Part shown: positions 46,029-58,068 of the stretch, piece after piece
Position numbering within the stretch: the first letter of the stretch is position 1
Layout: the number at the start of each line of letters is the position of its first letter
Assembly (NCBI GenBank): GCA_016648135.1
Contig: JADDOH010023187.1
Span: 62,001-126,000 of the forward strand
Origin: Agrypnia vestita
Taxonomy: Eukaryota > Arthropoda > Insecta > Trichoptera > Phryganeidae
Length of the DNA: 64,000 nt
Direction of reading: 5' to 3'
Program-made: the position numbers and the translations under genes
Notes under the pieces: model-generated
Database searches by the model: none
What the model saw: the letters and a program-made list of their open reading frames with translations, nothing else
Told to the model about the DNA's origin: nothing

Positions 46029-46250
46029 AGTCAACTTTGCATGCCCATTTGTACTCATCAACACTTTTGTTGATTTACGCACTGTTGAGTTTGATGAAAG
46101 ATTTTCTGTGAAAGAAAATACGGCAGTACATTCCATAAAACTCCAACCTCAAACTCAACAGATGATTCAGGCGGTGAAACCTAAGAGAGTCGAAAATCTT
46201 AATACTTTTATTGAATGGGAGGCTGAAAGGAAAATTAGCCGACTTAAAAG
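46029..46250 (+). other. Possible isolated exon or decayed ORF
   Basis: The plus-strand frame is open for about 73 codons after a TGA/TTAG (a possible splice acceptor AG at 46029-46030). It reads TVEFDERFSVKENTAVHS, then KLQPQTQQMIQAVKPKRVE and NTFIEWEAERKISRLKR, and meets AAAAGGTGATA, a passable donor. It has no ATG and no homologue I recognise. It could be an internal exon, a TE fragment or chance. Confidence 0.2.
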
Positions 46251-46744
46251 GTGATACTGAATGTGCACAAAATAAAAAATGGAATGTCATAATATAGTCA
46301 TTGAATTACACATTTTAATGAAAATGTCTCGGATTTCACGGTTTTGTCGTAAAATATATTGGCAGATATAATAATATTCACGCACCATTTAGTGTAGCAC
46401 GAAATTTTAAAAAGTTGGATTGCCTTTTGACTGGGGAACCTATTTAACACTTTCAGTTAACAACACTGGTTTCAACAAAATCTTTTAGCCTTTTTAATAT
46501 TCCACTTAAAGTTAATAACACTGGTTTCCACAAAATCTGACAGATTTATGGGCATACATTTTTTAAAGTAATGTATATAGATACACTGGTATTAAAAAAT
46601 ACATTTTGTCAAAATAGTGTCAACAATAGCAAGCAATACAAGAAATATAATAAGACATGATATACATATACGATACATATATGTGAGGAAATATAAGTAA
46701 AAATGCAGGGTTAAGTTATACAGGTATTTTTTTATACTAGAAGA

Positions 46745-46850
46745 AATCAATTGGCCCTCGCCGATAGCTATTGCTATTTCCCTGGAGAGACAATAATGTG
46801 GCCGCCGCGTTGTCATATGCTGGCAGCAACGAGGCAACAAACGTTGGTAT
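46745..46850. other. Small GC-rich island
   Basis: About 100 bp of GC-rich unique sequence (ATGTGGCCGCCGCGTTGTC near 46796) in AT-rich spacer. Candidate regulatory site only. Confidence 0.25.
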
Positions 46851-46960
46851 ATAATTATACTGTTCAATTTCATTCATAAAATCAACCTCTCTCTATTATA
46901 TTCAAGAACACATTCTTATTGTGAAGTTGCAATTTTTCACAATATAGTTTTGTGAAATTT

Positions 46961-47142
46961 TAAAACCAAATTTATTAATCAATTAGAATGCATACAGAAA
47001 AATCAAATCTACCGCTTTGTAAAGATGAAGATCCGTGGTTTGAATACCGGTATATATCATATCAACGAAAAATTAGTAAAATACTTTTTTGTTGATTTGA
47101 TCTTTCTGTATGTCTTTCTAATTGATTAATAAATTTGGATTT
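46961..47142. mobile_element. MITE of 182 bp with about 48-bp inverted ends
   Basis: The left end begins TAAAACCAAATTTATTAATC; the right end read in reverse begins TAAATCCAAATTTATTAATC. Both continue through CAATTAGAA and CATACAGAAA(A/G)ATCAAAT with few mismatches. No coding content. Target duplication unclear. Confidence 0.75.
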
Positions 47143-47248
47143 AGCCTCTCTACGTTATTCCCTGCCAGATAAAACATTTAACACTTTTCATATGCAGACG
47201 CTACTTTTATAAAGTTAAAATATTATTTAAGCAGTATAAACAAATGTA

Positions 47249-49439
47249 TGTACATTAGGCTGTCCCGATAAAAAAAATTTTAGCTCACCTTAACACAAGA
47301 CCTTACAAAACTTGCGTAATTAAGCGTAAATTACCAAAATAATTTTAAAAATAAAATAAAACTATATCTTTAGGGTACTACAGATCTACAAAGTTTTAAA
47401 AAATTGACATTTTTATGGAGATATTTCGCTATCCTCAATTTTGGCTCCTGAACTAAATACAAAAAAATATTTACTTTTTGTTCTATTTAGATGTAAATCA
47501 TACATGACGTTTTGATTTGCATGTAACAACACGTTACCAGCGCCTTTGAATTTGTTAGGATTCAACCTGCAAATACCCTCAAGTTTGAACTTGTTTTTGA
47601 AGACTTTCTTGACTTGACTTGCGAGTGTTTTCTTCGTAGGTAAAATAACTTTTATGCCATAAAAGTACCATTGCGATTGTTACAGTTGTGGGCAGCCCCG
47701 ACTACAGTGTTAAAAACGGATTTGTAATTTTTAAATAAGAAGTTCGAGGCGTAGTCAGACTACTTATGCTATGTTTGGACCATACAAGTAATTTGACAAT
47801 CAGCAGCTACCATTTATAAGGGACGTCATTTAATTTATTTCATTTGTCAAGAACGACCTGAAATTGAAATATAAATGAAGTATGAAATTAAAGATCCATC
47901 CAAATCAGATATATATGTGATTGTTTCCTAATAGATCAACAATATGTGGACCAAAACTTCGATTCGAATTGCAACTAAGGAACGAGTTAATTAGTGAAAT
48001 CCAATTTCGAAAAGTATCTCAATTTGAAAAGATACCCCAAAAGCAAACAAAATGATAGTTTTGAAAATAAACTGAAATGTTTTTTAAAGTCATCTGAAAA
48101 GCTTTTTGACGTTTCTACTTGTAAATGCACTTCATTTGAATCTCTTTCGTGTTTAAAACCGAAGAAAGTTCACATCAATGAGAGAAGTTTTTATTGGATC
48201 AAATAAATGATAGGAAAATGGTTATAAGCGGTTTTGATAAAAAAGAAACGGCTAGATTAATGAAACGACAGCAGAGGTAAATTGAAGAGTCAATAAGGGT
48301 AAAAAAAAAATCGTGTTCTACTCAAGAAACCGATTCTGTCTCAGCAAATTGTGATGAAGATTCAGAGATTCCGACAACAGAGGCATCCCCGACAAACACG
48401 CCCTCGGTAGAGACACCATCAACTTAAACGGCGAATTGGAATACATTGTCATTGCCAATGGTTGCTAAATTCTGTGATAGATATGGTTTATCGACGCGAT
48501 CTGCTGCTGCTGTTGTTTCTGCGGTTTTGGCTGACGTCGGCTTGGTCTCTACCGAAGATTTAACTCTGGTTAAGATTACAGTTAAGGTTATAAGATCTAC
48601 AGAGATGTATCTAAAGCCCGGAAACTTCAAAATATATTGGAGGTACAGATATAAAATGAATTTACTTTTATGGATGAAAAGACCATCGCAAAGAAATTTT
48701 AGAAGACCACATCTCAATTTTAGCACAACCTGGATCAATTTATTTGGGACACACAATACTGAAAGACATGGCACTGCAAAGGGAATTCTTATTTCGATCA
48801 CAACTTTAGTAGAGGGTCGAGGTTGAAATTAAGATGACTTGATTTGCGTTGAATGTGACGGAACTGCAACTAACACCGATTGTAAGGGTGGCGTGATTCA
48901 ATATTTAGAGGAATATTTGGAGAGATCGTTACAATGGTGTGTTTGTATGATGCATGTCAATGAGTTACCCCTTCGTCATTTATTCTTGGCCTAAGATGGT
49001 TGCACTTTGGGTCCTAGAGACCTATAACAGACGCATCACAATGTGTAACTGACGTTACTTCTAGAGATGACTTTATTAGAACCGGGATGCAATCTCGAGC
49101 AGAAATGCCAAATTTTGGACACAAAAATAAGTTAAAACTTTTAGTTTCTGTCATTGATTATTATCTACATTTCATTTATTTTATTTTCTTGTGCTTTTTT
49201 TCATTAATTTCAACAATAAAATACCTTTTAAACTTTTATTATTTTAGGCAAAAGGTTTAAATCTATAAAGTAAAATTTACAAAACTTTAAAGCTCGGTAG
49301 AGCCTTCAAGATGATAGACAATTTTATTTTTTTACCTTTTTCGCAATTTGTGTAAATTTACGCAAATTTTGACACTACTTGCGATTATGTAGCTCAAAAT
49401 TTTTTTTTCTCATACATGGACGGGACATCCTAATGTACA
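47249..49439 (+). mobile_element. Unclassified 2.2-kb DNA transposon with a decayed ORF
   Basis: Inverted ends: the left reads TGTACATTAGGCTGTCCCG and the reversed right TGTACATTAGGATGTCCCG, one mismatch in 19, followed on both sides by a match around AAAAAAATTTT and AGCT. TA flanks both sides (47247-47248, 49440-49441). Alternatively the palindromic TGTACA is itself a 6-bp target duplication outside TTAGG-starting ends. In between lies a broken ORF with an unusual conserved-looking pattern (next entry). Left and right subterminal parts also share TTTACAAAACTT-like words in inverted order. The superfamily is not one I can name. Confidence 0.75.
47994..49110 (+). pseudogene. Decayed ORF of the unclassified transposon
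   Basis: Coding sense can be followed through several frames. An N-terminal Cys-containing part reads SEKLFDVSTCKCTSFESLSC. After a frame change, ND-R-K-M then FDKKETARLMKRQQR. A Ser/Thr/Pro-rich linker follows, then LSLPMVAKFCDRYGLSTRSA and AAVVSAVLADVGLVSTEDL (48446 on). After more breaks, LICVECDGTATNTDCKGG, VIQYLEEYLERSLQWCVCM and HVNELPLRHLFLA, then DGCTLGPRD (about 48837-49020). Acidic residues in DGT and in the following DG could be catalytic, but this is conjecture. I recall similar sequences as unnamed repetitive proteins in other invertebrate genomes. Multiple stops and frameshifts and a missing C-terminus make this a pseudogene. Confidence 0.65.
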
Positions 49440-52400
49440 TATAATTTTTGATCAAATAATACGTTGTGATGTCAAAACGATTGTTTCAGCATATTTTTTC
49501 CCTAGTATTCTAGACACTTTCAGAAATTTCCAATTTATTCCAAACGTTCAGTTTTGGTAAATTCTCGATTATGTGTAGTTCTTTTTATTCTTTGCATCTT
49601 GAAATACAATTCTTTACTCCTGATGACATTGTTGTCTAAAAAGTATGTTATATAGATCTGTTTGTTGCAATAATGGATAAACATATAGATCTTTTTGGTT
49701 CTCCAGTGCATGAGCCTCCCGAGCACTACAGGATCTCTATAGTACTACGGAGGTCAACATTAAGTTTCTTCCATCTCTATTTTTCTCTCACGCTATTGGC
49801 AAAATACCAAAAAATTAAATAAATACCGGTACAATGGCAGAAAGCTGCGGTTGCCCCACACGTTGGCCTTGTTTAACTATATGGAAAGAATTTATGTTCT
49901 GCGAGTTGATCTCCCAGCTCGTGCTTGGAATGAAAAATGCATTTGGTTATAAATTACTTTACCATAGACAAAGACCCGCAGAATCGTCTGGGACTCTGAT
50001 ACCAGAAGTTTAAAAGCCGACCTTTAGATTATGCAAATCTAGAGTCCATTCTTAAACAAAATAATATTTTATTTGCGTTACAAAAATTATTCGTCTTACA
50101 TTATATAAATTAAAATAAAATCAAAAATAATTTTAAAAAAGTATTATTAGCCTTCGTTATGCTTTTAGCAGAACTTTTGTGTTTGCTATGATAATAATGA
50201 AACCACAGTCGAAAATGTTCGGCGATAATCTTCAGCAATCCTGATGGGTTCCTGAAGTGAGCTACTTGTGGCAGATTTCAATAGATCCGTTCATTCAATC
50301 TTTCCTGCCGTATGTGGTTCAGAGAAAGTTTTATTCGGCTTTATATTGTAGCACTAGTAAACACTTCCAATATGCACCACATGTCTTGCGGCATATTGGA
50401 AGTACTTCAGTATACACATTTATACTGTGGAAGACAAACTTTAAAAAAATTTTACAATAGTTAGCTCTTGTAAAATTGACTTATTTATTCTGTGAGCTCT
50501 CCATTTAAACAAGTATATATTCTTGCGCTGTTGTTGGATTCGTGTCCTGACTCATACAGAAATATCAGAAAGACTTTCATTCTGACATTACCTTATTGAA
50601 CCTTGTGATTTGTGGCCAAATTTTCTCCACTTTGTCATCGCTAACGGATCGTATCATTCCTCTTTCACATCCTCCAGGGTTTGAAATGAAAGAACCAACG
50701 TACACGTAGTATCAACGACCTCACGATTATCTATGTTAACTTTTTGTTGTTATTTGTTATTATGTTTCCTTAAAAATAAAATGTTTAAATTTGTGTTGTA
50801 ATTTGTTACTCTCAGGTACTCAGATAAGGTAAAATATATTCATAACTAACTAACCATCATGCCGATTCTCCGCAGGGGTAGGCAAAGAGGAGAGCACGCC
50901 ATATTCTTCATATGTATATGTCAATGTGTATTCATTATTTTAGTTTTTTCTGTTAATGTATTCGAAAATAATAAAATATTTATAATAAATATCATGACTT
51001 ACACACGATATAAATCTAATACTCTTTTTTTTTTAACTAAAGTAAATGTTTAACTTCTTGTAAAAGAAATGTATGACGTCGTCCATAGTTCAGTGATCAC
51101 TTATCAAGTTGTTGTGGGAAAATTATCAAACTATCTATCAATTACATTATGTACATCAAGCAATAAATAAATAATACATAAATTATTCTGATCTTCGTTT
51201 ATAATTTTCATCGATATATTACTCACATTTCAAAGAAGACGTCTACTGAAGATTTTTTTGAAATACGAGAACTTGTATTTTCCATAACCCTGTTCTGTAA
51301 ATTGGTAATTGTGTTTGTACTTTCTAATCACGTTTCGAAAATAATAAAAGTAATTTCTATTTGTATAACGGTTTTACATAAATGAGCATAAAATTTGACT
51401 GCATTATTTAAACATTAAAATGTTTGTAACATTTCTAAAATATCTCAACACTTATCAATAATTTCACTATGCAGATAATGTCAACAATTATAGAAAATAA
51501 TTGGAGTATTGAAATATTGCAAAAGATGACTGGATAATTTATTGATTATTTAGGAAATTATTGAGGCAACTGGCCTGTTTTCTGCCGTATTATTTAAGAT
51601 TATCAGTAGGTAACCTAATTGGATGCGTATTTTATACCTAATATTTTTGTAGTTTCATCCAGAAGATATAATATATTATTCTTTCTTTAAACTTTAATTA
51701 CGTCAAACATTTATTTTTACATATTTACCTATGTAAATTACACCGTTGTTTTATATGGCACCGTAGATATTCTCTGAATAGTAGGTATATATGTACTTTT
51801 TTTTATAAGATTCTGTTCAGATACAATTTAACATATTTAATATAATAGTGTGTTAGTACAATGTTATTGTTGATATTTGTGTTCTTAGTCCTCCTCACTA
51901 GGGGTTCCTGTGCTGAGGCGGACTATCATTATAATTAATTATAAGTTGATAATTAGTGTGTAAGTCATTATTTAAATGATTTTCACACAAATTATCAACA
52001 CACATGTTCGTAAATTTTGAATTAAAGTGTTTGAATTAAAGTTAGTATAAACTAAACCCTTTTTTATATTGTAACGAGATACTGAATACTGACAACCTAC
52101 GACCAACTCTCCCGATGATTATATCTCGTAATACCTGGAAATTTAATAATATTATCTATAATAATATTATCTATAAAACTATGGGTGTCACGGAATGCAG
52201 GGTCAGTCGTGTATGACAATAACATGTGCAACATCCCAGCGATAGAACCGTAATTCAAATCAGTGTGATCAATCATTCGTAACGCGATATAAGTAAGCAA
52301 GTGAGAAAAGTGTGACCAGCATTAGTGATACCAGCGGTATTAAATAAAGGGGCTAGAAGTCTTTCTTGAACAGAGTTTACTAGAACGTGATAAAATCAAT

Positions 52401-52590
52401 AGAAACAACGTTAATTAGTGGGAATTTATGAACGGTGCAATAAGTGTGTGAAATAATATGGAGACATTTAGTGACTAAAAAATTAAGAAATGTACTTAAA
52501 TTTAACTGGTGTCAAGTGTTTTTCTTTGGTGATAAATTCTAAATAATTTTAGTGTTTACATTAGCCTCCCAAAGTCACGTCTCTTGACAA
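49440..52590. other. Spacer with hairpins and one GC-richer island
   Basis: No gene. GC-richer unique sequence at 49840-50015 is a candidate regulatory island. At 50363-50403 ACTTCCAATATGC and GCATATTGGAAGT form a perfect 13-bp hairpin, with a smaller one right after it (CAGTAT / ATACTG). 52060-52560 has LTR- or leader-like wording but no definable ends. Confidence 0.4.
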
Positions 52591-52592
52591 TA

Positions 52593-52735
52593 TTTTTAAT
52601 GGCAAAAATTCAACAGCTGCAATAGAAAAATTAAATGGTTTACGTAATGAGAATGGCGTCGCTATAAGGTCTGCCTAGAATTGGTTTAAAAAATTCAGAG
52701 GTGGACAAAGCAATGCGGAGGACGCGCCCGTTCTA
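52593..52735 (+). pseudogene. mariner transposase N-terminal fragment
   Basis: The frame reads FNGKNSTAAIEKLNGLRNEN, then a stop, then NWFKKFRGGQSNAEDAP, aligning with the first helix-turn-helix of mariner transposases (A-A-E ... W-F-x-+-F-+-x-G). It stops resembling the family before the GRP motif. Not the same lineage as the 1.1-kb copy. One in-frame stop. No inverted repeats identified. Confidence 0.55.
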
Positions 52736-53080
52736 GGGGGTGTTCACAGTGGCATTTATTTTTAATTTTAAAAGCCTTATCCAACAATAAATACACACGC
52801 CTCTTGTCGACAACTATCTGCACTTAACCCGGAACTAATTAAAAAATGATTGCGTTAAGTAGAACATTAAAAAGGTTTTGTTCTACCGAAATTACACCAA
52901 CGATATGGAGAGCTTAAAAGAAAATTACATGTTAAATAATATTTTAACTAGAAACTTTTTCCTATTTTTTCTCATTCCCTAGACATTATCCCAAGTTGTA
53001 AATACTTTTTGTATTTTAAAAATTAAGCAACACAGAAGTGGGATCAAAAAATAATCAAAATTCTATCGACATCAAAAAAA
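52736..53080. other. AT-rich spacer
   Basis: Nothing recognised between the mariner fragment and the tandem array. Confidence 0.5.
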
Positions 53081-53580
53081 TCTGTACCTTTCGGCCCATT
53101 GGACTCAAAATAAACATTGGACTAAAATGTAAACTTATTTTTCAGGACTCGGCGTAAACATAGGCAACATTTCCTCCCTATTCTCATACCCCTTCCCCTG
53201 ACATATTTTCGATGCAAATCTGTACCGTTTGTCCGATCGGACTCAAAATTTGAAAAACTTATTCTTTAGGACTCGGCGGGTAACAAAGGCAACATTTTCT
53301 CCCTATTATTTTACCCCTTCCCCTCCCCTTGACATATTTTCGATGCAAATCTGTATTATTTGACCGATCGGAATCAAAATTTGAAAAGTTATTCTTTAGG
53401 ACTTGGCGGGTAACATAGGCAACATTTCCTCCCTATTCTCTTACCCCTTCCCCTCCCCTGATATATTTTCTAGGTAAATCTGTACCTTTCGACCGATCGG
53501 ACTCAAAATTTGGAAAATTATTCTTTAGGATCCGGCGGGTAATATATTTAACATTTCCTCCCTATTCTTTCAACCCTTAC
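53081..53580. repeat. Four-unit tandem array, about 130 bp per unit
   Basis: Units start with TCTGTA at 53081, 53219, 53350 and 53479 and share GACCGATCGGACTCAAAAT, TTATTCTTTAGGACTCGGCG, GGCAACATTTCCTCCCTATT and CCCCTTCCCCTCCCC. Spacings are 138, 131 and 129 bp. No coding potential. A minisatellite or the internal repeat of an unseen element. Confidence 0.9.
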
Positions 53581-54535
53581 AAGATGAGTAGTCTTGTATA
53601 ATAAAATAAATAAAATAAAACTAACCTTCTTAATAACAGCAACACGATTTAACTATAAGTGAATATGTGTTAAAATGTGTTTGCAACAGAAAAACGACGG
53701 TTAGTGTCAAATTTCAACAAAAAAACTACAAGTATCTATCATTTGTAAATATTTCAATGATGAAATAGTGAATTTATTTTGATAAAAAAATAATATTTTC
53801 ATAAAATAATAAGATCTTATGTAAATTCTTTTCATAACATAATTCTTTCACGGTACATTAAGTAATGACAGGTTTTATTCCTTTTCCTATTATATAGCTT
53901 CATAGATCACCATTTAACTCTAAAGGGATTAATTCTATCTCAATATATTGTAGCGTATCGTTTCAGTCACTTATTACCCTACCGATATTTCAATACTGTT
54001 TCACCCTTCGTCATTTGACGAAACAAAAGCATATTAAACCTTGTCATCATCATAACATTGATGGACAGGCCGCTTAGGTCATGAGAGGGATGATAAAAGA
54101 CCTTCCGTGGGAGAATTATGAGCCTTTTGATGTTCCAAACACTCACACCGCTGTCAGCTTCATTTTTTTCTAAATAATCCTTTCATTTTTCAGGCTGTAT
54201 TGTATTTTGCGTCAAAAATTAATAAAAGTGATAGACAGGCAAGAGGAAATAATATTATACTAAAAGGAGACCACATCAAATTGTATGCAATACCAAAATG
54301 TCCCCTTTAAAATTTAATAACAGTTTTTTTCTTCTTCTTTTTTTTATTGTTCCATTCTGTAGAAGCAGTAATAATAGTAAGTAATTCCGAGTGTAATACA
54401 CACCTATTTTGAATTCAATACACCATACCTTTTTTCTATATGAAAATATCTCAATCAAATATTTTTTCTATTTATTTGATAATTAAACCTAATATTTCGT
54501 TTGTTTTCCGCTTGATTTTGGTTTAAATAAAATAT
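53581..54535. other. AT-rich spacer, no gene
   Basis: Nothing recognised. Confidence 0.5.
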
Positions 54536-55042
54536 TCTCACGAGAGTCTAAAACAGAGGTAACTTCACATTATCGAAGTCTCTTCGTCAACAACATGACT
54601 CTAGAATCAACTGGACTATTCTTATAATAACTATAAATATAGAGAAATAGATCGAACATTCGTGAAAAAAATATTTTTGTATAAAAAGATGCGAGCGTGC
54701 GTGAGTTATTTCTGATTAAGCAGACTAACGCTACAGAAAGTTGAGCCGTGCAAGTTGACTAAATATGAAAAATAAATGTCGGACATATGGCGCGAGTGAG
54801 TACTTACGTGCGAAATTGCAATAGATAAATGCGTGCGATCTGGCGACAAATAAAAAGTGCAGGGAAGATTCTAGTGATGTGAATTAGTACGAACCTGTGT
54901 GAAATATTCTAGTGATAATTAGTGTGAATTTAAGAAAAGTGATCTGTGGATTTGTGGATTGTGTCCACTGACTTTGTATAGTTAATAAAAGTTAAATTAT
55001 TTCTTGTTTTCATGTGCCTTCCACAGCCACGATTCCGTGACA
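54536..55042 (+). mobile_element. Solo LTR, family member 2
   Basis: Starts TCTCACGAGAGTC (first G lost relative to the TG consensus) and ends GATTCCGTGACA. Contains CATTATCGAAGTCTCTT and AACTGGACTATT like member 1, TATA-type GTATAAAAAGATGCGAGCG, GTGAAATATTCTAGTGA, TGACTTTGTATAG and an AATAAAAG signal. Same orientation as member 1, 20 kb away. No retroelement genes nearby. Confidence 0.65.
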
Positions 55043-55226
55043 TTATGTTTTTTGAAAGAAAGCAAAATTTTATTTCGTTAATTTCAACAAGTAAATTTTA
55101 CTGTTGGACTCAATAGCTTAGTGGAAATATAAAATCCATTGACTGATAAAAAATCTTACAATGACAAATGATTGCAATTAATAAATAAGATGTTTATTTA
55201 AAGATAAACAAATATTGTATTCAATC

Positions 55227-55697
55227 AATATATATTATAGATGTCTCACAGAGACGAAACTGTATTTTTATGGGAAAGTAGGTATAGAATCTTTGGGTGT
55301 ACATATGGCTTACAACCTATCGTACGGCTTGCTTAAGTGATCACTTTACACATTGTAACGTTCGCTATTTCCACCCATGATAGAATACCATGTCTACTAA
55401 TTTTTGGAAGTTGTATATATTTAAATTAAACGCCACGTTTCACATATGAGTTGTAACAATCCTCATCAAAGGCCGGCACCAAAGCTTTTTCATTCCCCTT
55501 AAATGACCACAGATGTCGCTAATGAGACGTCTATATTGATTTTTGGAGTTTTTGTTAGCAATATCCTTTATCTTTAGAGTGATCACTTAAGCCTGCCGTA
55601 TGATAGGTCGTAAGCCCTATGTACACCCAAATACTTCTATACCTACTTTCCCATAAAAATTCAGTTTCGTCTCTGTGAGACATCTATAATATACATT
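55227..55697. mobile_element. MITE with about 120-bp inverted arms
   Basis: Left arm 55227-55350 and right arm 55574-55697 are imperfect reverse complements, both containing TATTATAGATGTCTCACAG, GAGACGAAACTG, ATTTTTATGGGAAAGTAGG, TGGGTGTACATA and CTTAAGTGATCACT. The 220-bp centre has no ORF. A diverged copy lies at 42.9 kb. Confidence 0.85.
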
Positions 55698-57321
55698 AAT
55701 TGATTAATGATTTCCCTGTGACAAAAATCCAGTACTGTTATGAAAAAAAAAATTTGGACATACTCGAAATATTCTGAAATATTGTATTTATTAGGTTTCA
55801 TTCATTTGACAGTAAAATATCATTGCTCGACATTTGAGGCCTATTTAACACTAAACCGATATATGAGCCGAGGATAGTACGAAAGAAATACTTCACAAAT
55901 TTTGATGTCACTTAAAATAAAAAACATCCACAAATGGTTTATCAAGTAATCCAGATAATAGAAAAAGTATTGTTTGAAGGCTCAATAAACGAACACAGTT
56001 CAGAAAAGTGTTTATAGAGATCATAATCAATCCTCTCTGTCTATCTTCTCTATATTAAACAGACCAGCACGTTGGTAATTTAATTATTTTTTATCCACGT
56101 ATTTACCCATTCGCCAATAATTTACTAGAAAAGCATTAAGTTATGCTTTTCTTATAAATACTCTTCTTATATAATGGTCTTAAGTTTCAGATTTAAACTA
56201 TTCCTTTGAACGAATTTTGCGCTCGACCAAAAAAGGCTGGTGTAATAACATCACCGGGAATTTCAATTATTATAAAGTACAAAACATACGGTATGGATTT
56301 CATAATAACATATGTTTTCTTTTAAAAAAATATTTTAGAAAAATACATAATAAATAATTATGTTAAAATTAGAGTACCTACATAAATTACTTTATATTGA
56401 GACATGAAATTACTGTAGCGCAATCGTTAATGCGTTATTTTGACATAGGATATACGGAATTCGAATCCTGTTGGTAACTGCCAGAATAATCCATTACATG
56501 CATTACATAGAAAATATATTTTTATGGGTTTTGCAAAGCTAAACCCATATTACATATCAACGGTGGAAAGTAAAAAATGACCAAGCGACGATTTGGCCGA
56601 TATATATATCACTGGAATCGGAAAAATTTTCTGCGTTGATTGGCCCCACTTACAGACTTCTATGATTATTTTTGATGTCGCTTAGATATTTTGTATTTTG
56701 TTGATTATTTATAGTTTTAAATTAATTGTGTTTTTTATTTAAAATGTTTTGGTTTTTAGTCTCTTTTTCCTGATCTTATGAAAAAATAATAATTAAGTTG
56801 GATAAATTTACCCTCTCGAAGATAGGTTTCTTTATAACTTCAGCCTATTTACCTCTATTTACCTTAAATATTTGCCATTAGACATTTAGATATTTTTTAC
56901 GGGTTCTCATTTACAACAACATGTTGTTTAGTAATTTTTATCCATAATTTAAAAGAGATAACATTTGTCGCTTAGGAAAATATGACCTGCAGTTTTCTAT
57001 AATATTTTTGGCGCTTAGATATTTTGTGCGGTAAGAAATTTTAATTAAAATGGAATTTGACCCTTCTGCGCGTACCTTGCATTGTCGTTTGCCCATGCTG
57101 CAAAGCGACCCTGGAATGGCTTTTGGGAACAAAAAAACAATCAGAGTGCGGCAAAGTGTCGCTTAGTTAACGCGTGTGTTTCACTATCTGCCGCTTGGAT
57201 ACGATATCTGGTAACTATTTCATTTTAAAGTGTTATTTAATTTTAGCTGCGTTTCTGTTTTTTAGTGAGTAAGAATTATTGTCCGTTTGCCAGCGCCTTC
57301 ATCAAATTATTAAACACATTA
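55698..57321. other. Spacer with a tRNA-like remnant
   Basis: At about 56405-56485, TGTAGCGCAATCGTTAATGC resembles a tRNA A box and GAATTCGAATCC a B box, but the T-arm stem does not pair, so this is at best an old tRNA-derived repeat. The frame at 56938-57132 has no features. Confidence 0.35.
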
Positions 57322-57333
57322 TGATAGGAAATT
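57322..57333. repeat. LINE target-site duplication, left
   Basis: TGATAGGAAATT, identical to 58057-58068 on the other side of the RTE insertion. Confidence 0.8.
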
Positions 57334-58056
57334 AAAAAAACGGTATTAATAGCCAATTCCGAAGACGATCTTCAAAAATTTCTGCACAAATTCCATATAT
57401 CCTCACAAAGATTCAAAATGAAAATCTCCGTAGATAAGACAAGGTGACATGGAAACAGCCAGTACGATGCAAGCTTGCAATTGATGATAAAATAATAGAG
57501 CAAGTAATGAGCTTCAAGTACTTAGGTGTCGAGATATTCAGCAGTAACGACCTCTACAAAGAAGTGAGAAAGCAAGCAAACAAAGCCGAAAATATTGCTG
57601 GATGCTTGAGAAAGGCTGTCTGTAGAAACAAACATATGCTCCCGGAGAGCAAAGTGAAGACATATAAGACCTGTATCCGCCCAATCATGATGTACGGTAT
57701 CGAGACAAGGGCTGACACTACCAGAACTAAAAATCTCCTAAGAACAATTAAGATGAAGACTCTCCGGCCCATTGCGGAACTGACAATCCGAGACCGAGTT
57801 AGGAATTCCGAAATACGAAGGAGTTGTGATGTCGAGGATATTGTCCGATGGGAAAGATCTAGTAAACGTTACTGGAGAGATCATGTGGAGAGAGCTTGTT
57901 CTGAGAGATTAGTGAGCATAGTAGCGAACAAGCTGCCGTCTGGTACCAGACTCCCAGGAAGACCGCATAAAAGATTGCGAGATAGCTGTATATCTGTATC
58001 CCAGGAACAGGCTCCGAGCATTGACAAGACGCAGTCCTAGATGAAGCAGAAGAAGG
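57334..58056 (+). mobile_element. 5'-truncated RTE-type LINE with 12-bp target duplication
   Basis: A 723-bp insertion between identical copies of TGATAGGAAATT. It holds the last third of an RTE-like reverse transcriptase and ends in a short GATGAAGCAGAAGAAG tail without poly-A, as RTE elements do. The clean target duplications show it arrived already truncated. Confidence 0.85.
57340..58040 (+). pseudogene. RTE-type reverse transcriptase, C-terminal portion
   Basis: The first frame reads VLIANSEDDLQKFLHKF and FKMKISVDKTR, the segment that follows the catalytic YxDD motif in RTE-clade enzymes. A one-base frameshift near 57443 leads into the long frame PVRCKLAIDDKIIEQVM, FKYLGVEIFSS, SKVKTYKTCIRPIMMYGIE, TLRPIAELTIRDRVRNSEIR and LPGRPHKRLRDS, ending at 58040. 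The catalytic core and endonuclease are missing through 5' truncation. Apart from the frameshift the C-terminal 190 or so residues are open, suggesting modest age. Confidence 0.88.
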
Positions 58057-58068
58057 TGATAGGAAATT
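58057..58068. repeat. LINE target-site duplication, right
   Basis: Matches 57322-57333. Confidence 0.8.

Noticed and set aside
48424..48801. 125-codon minus-strand open frame
   Set aside because: It is antisense to the decayed transposon ORF, whose plus-strand reading has conserved-looking blocks.
56405..56485. Possible tRNA gene
   Set aside because: A- and B-box words are present but the T-arm and acceptor stems do not pair.
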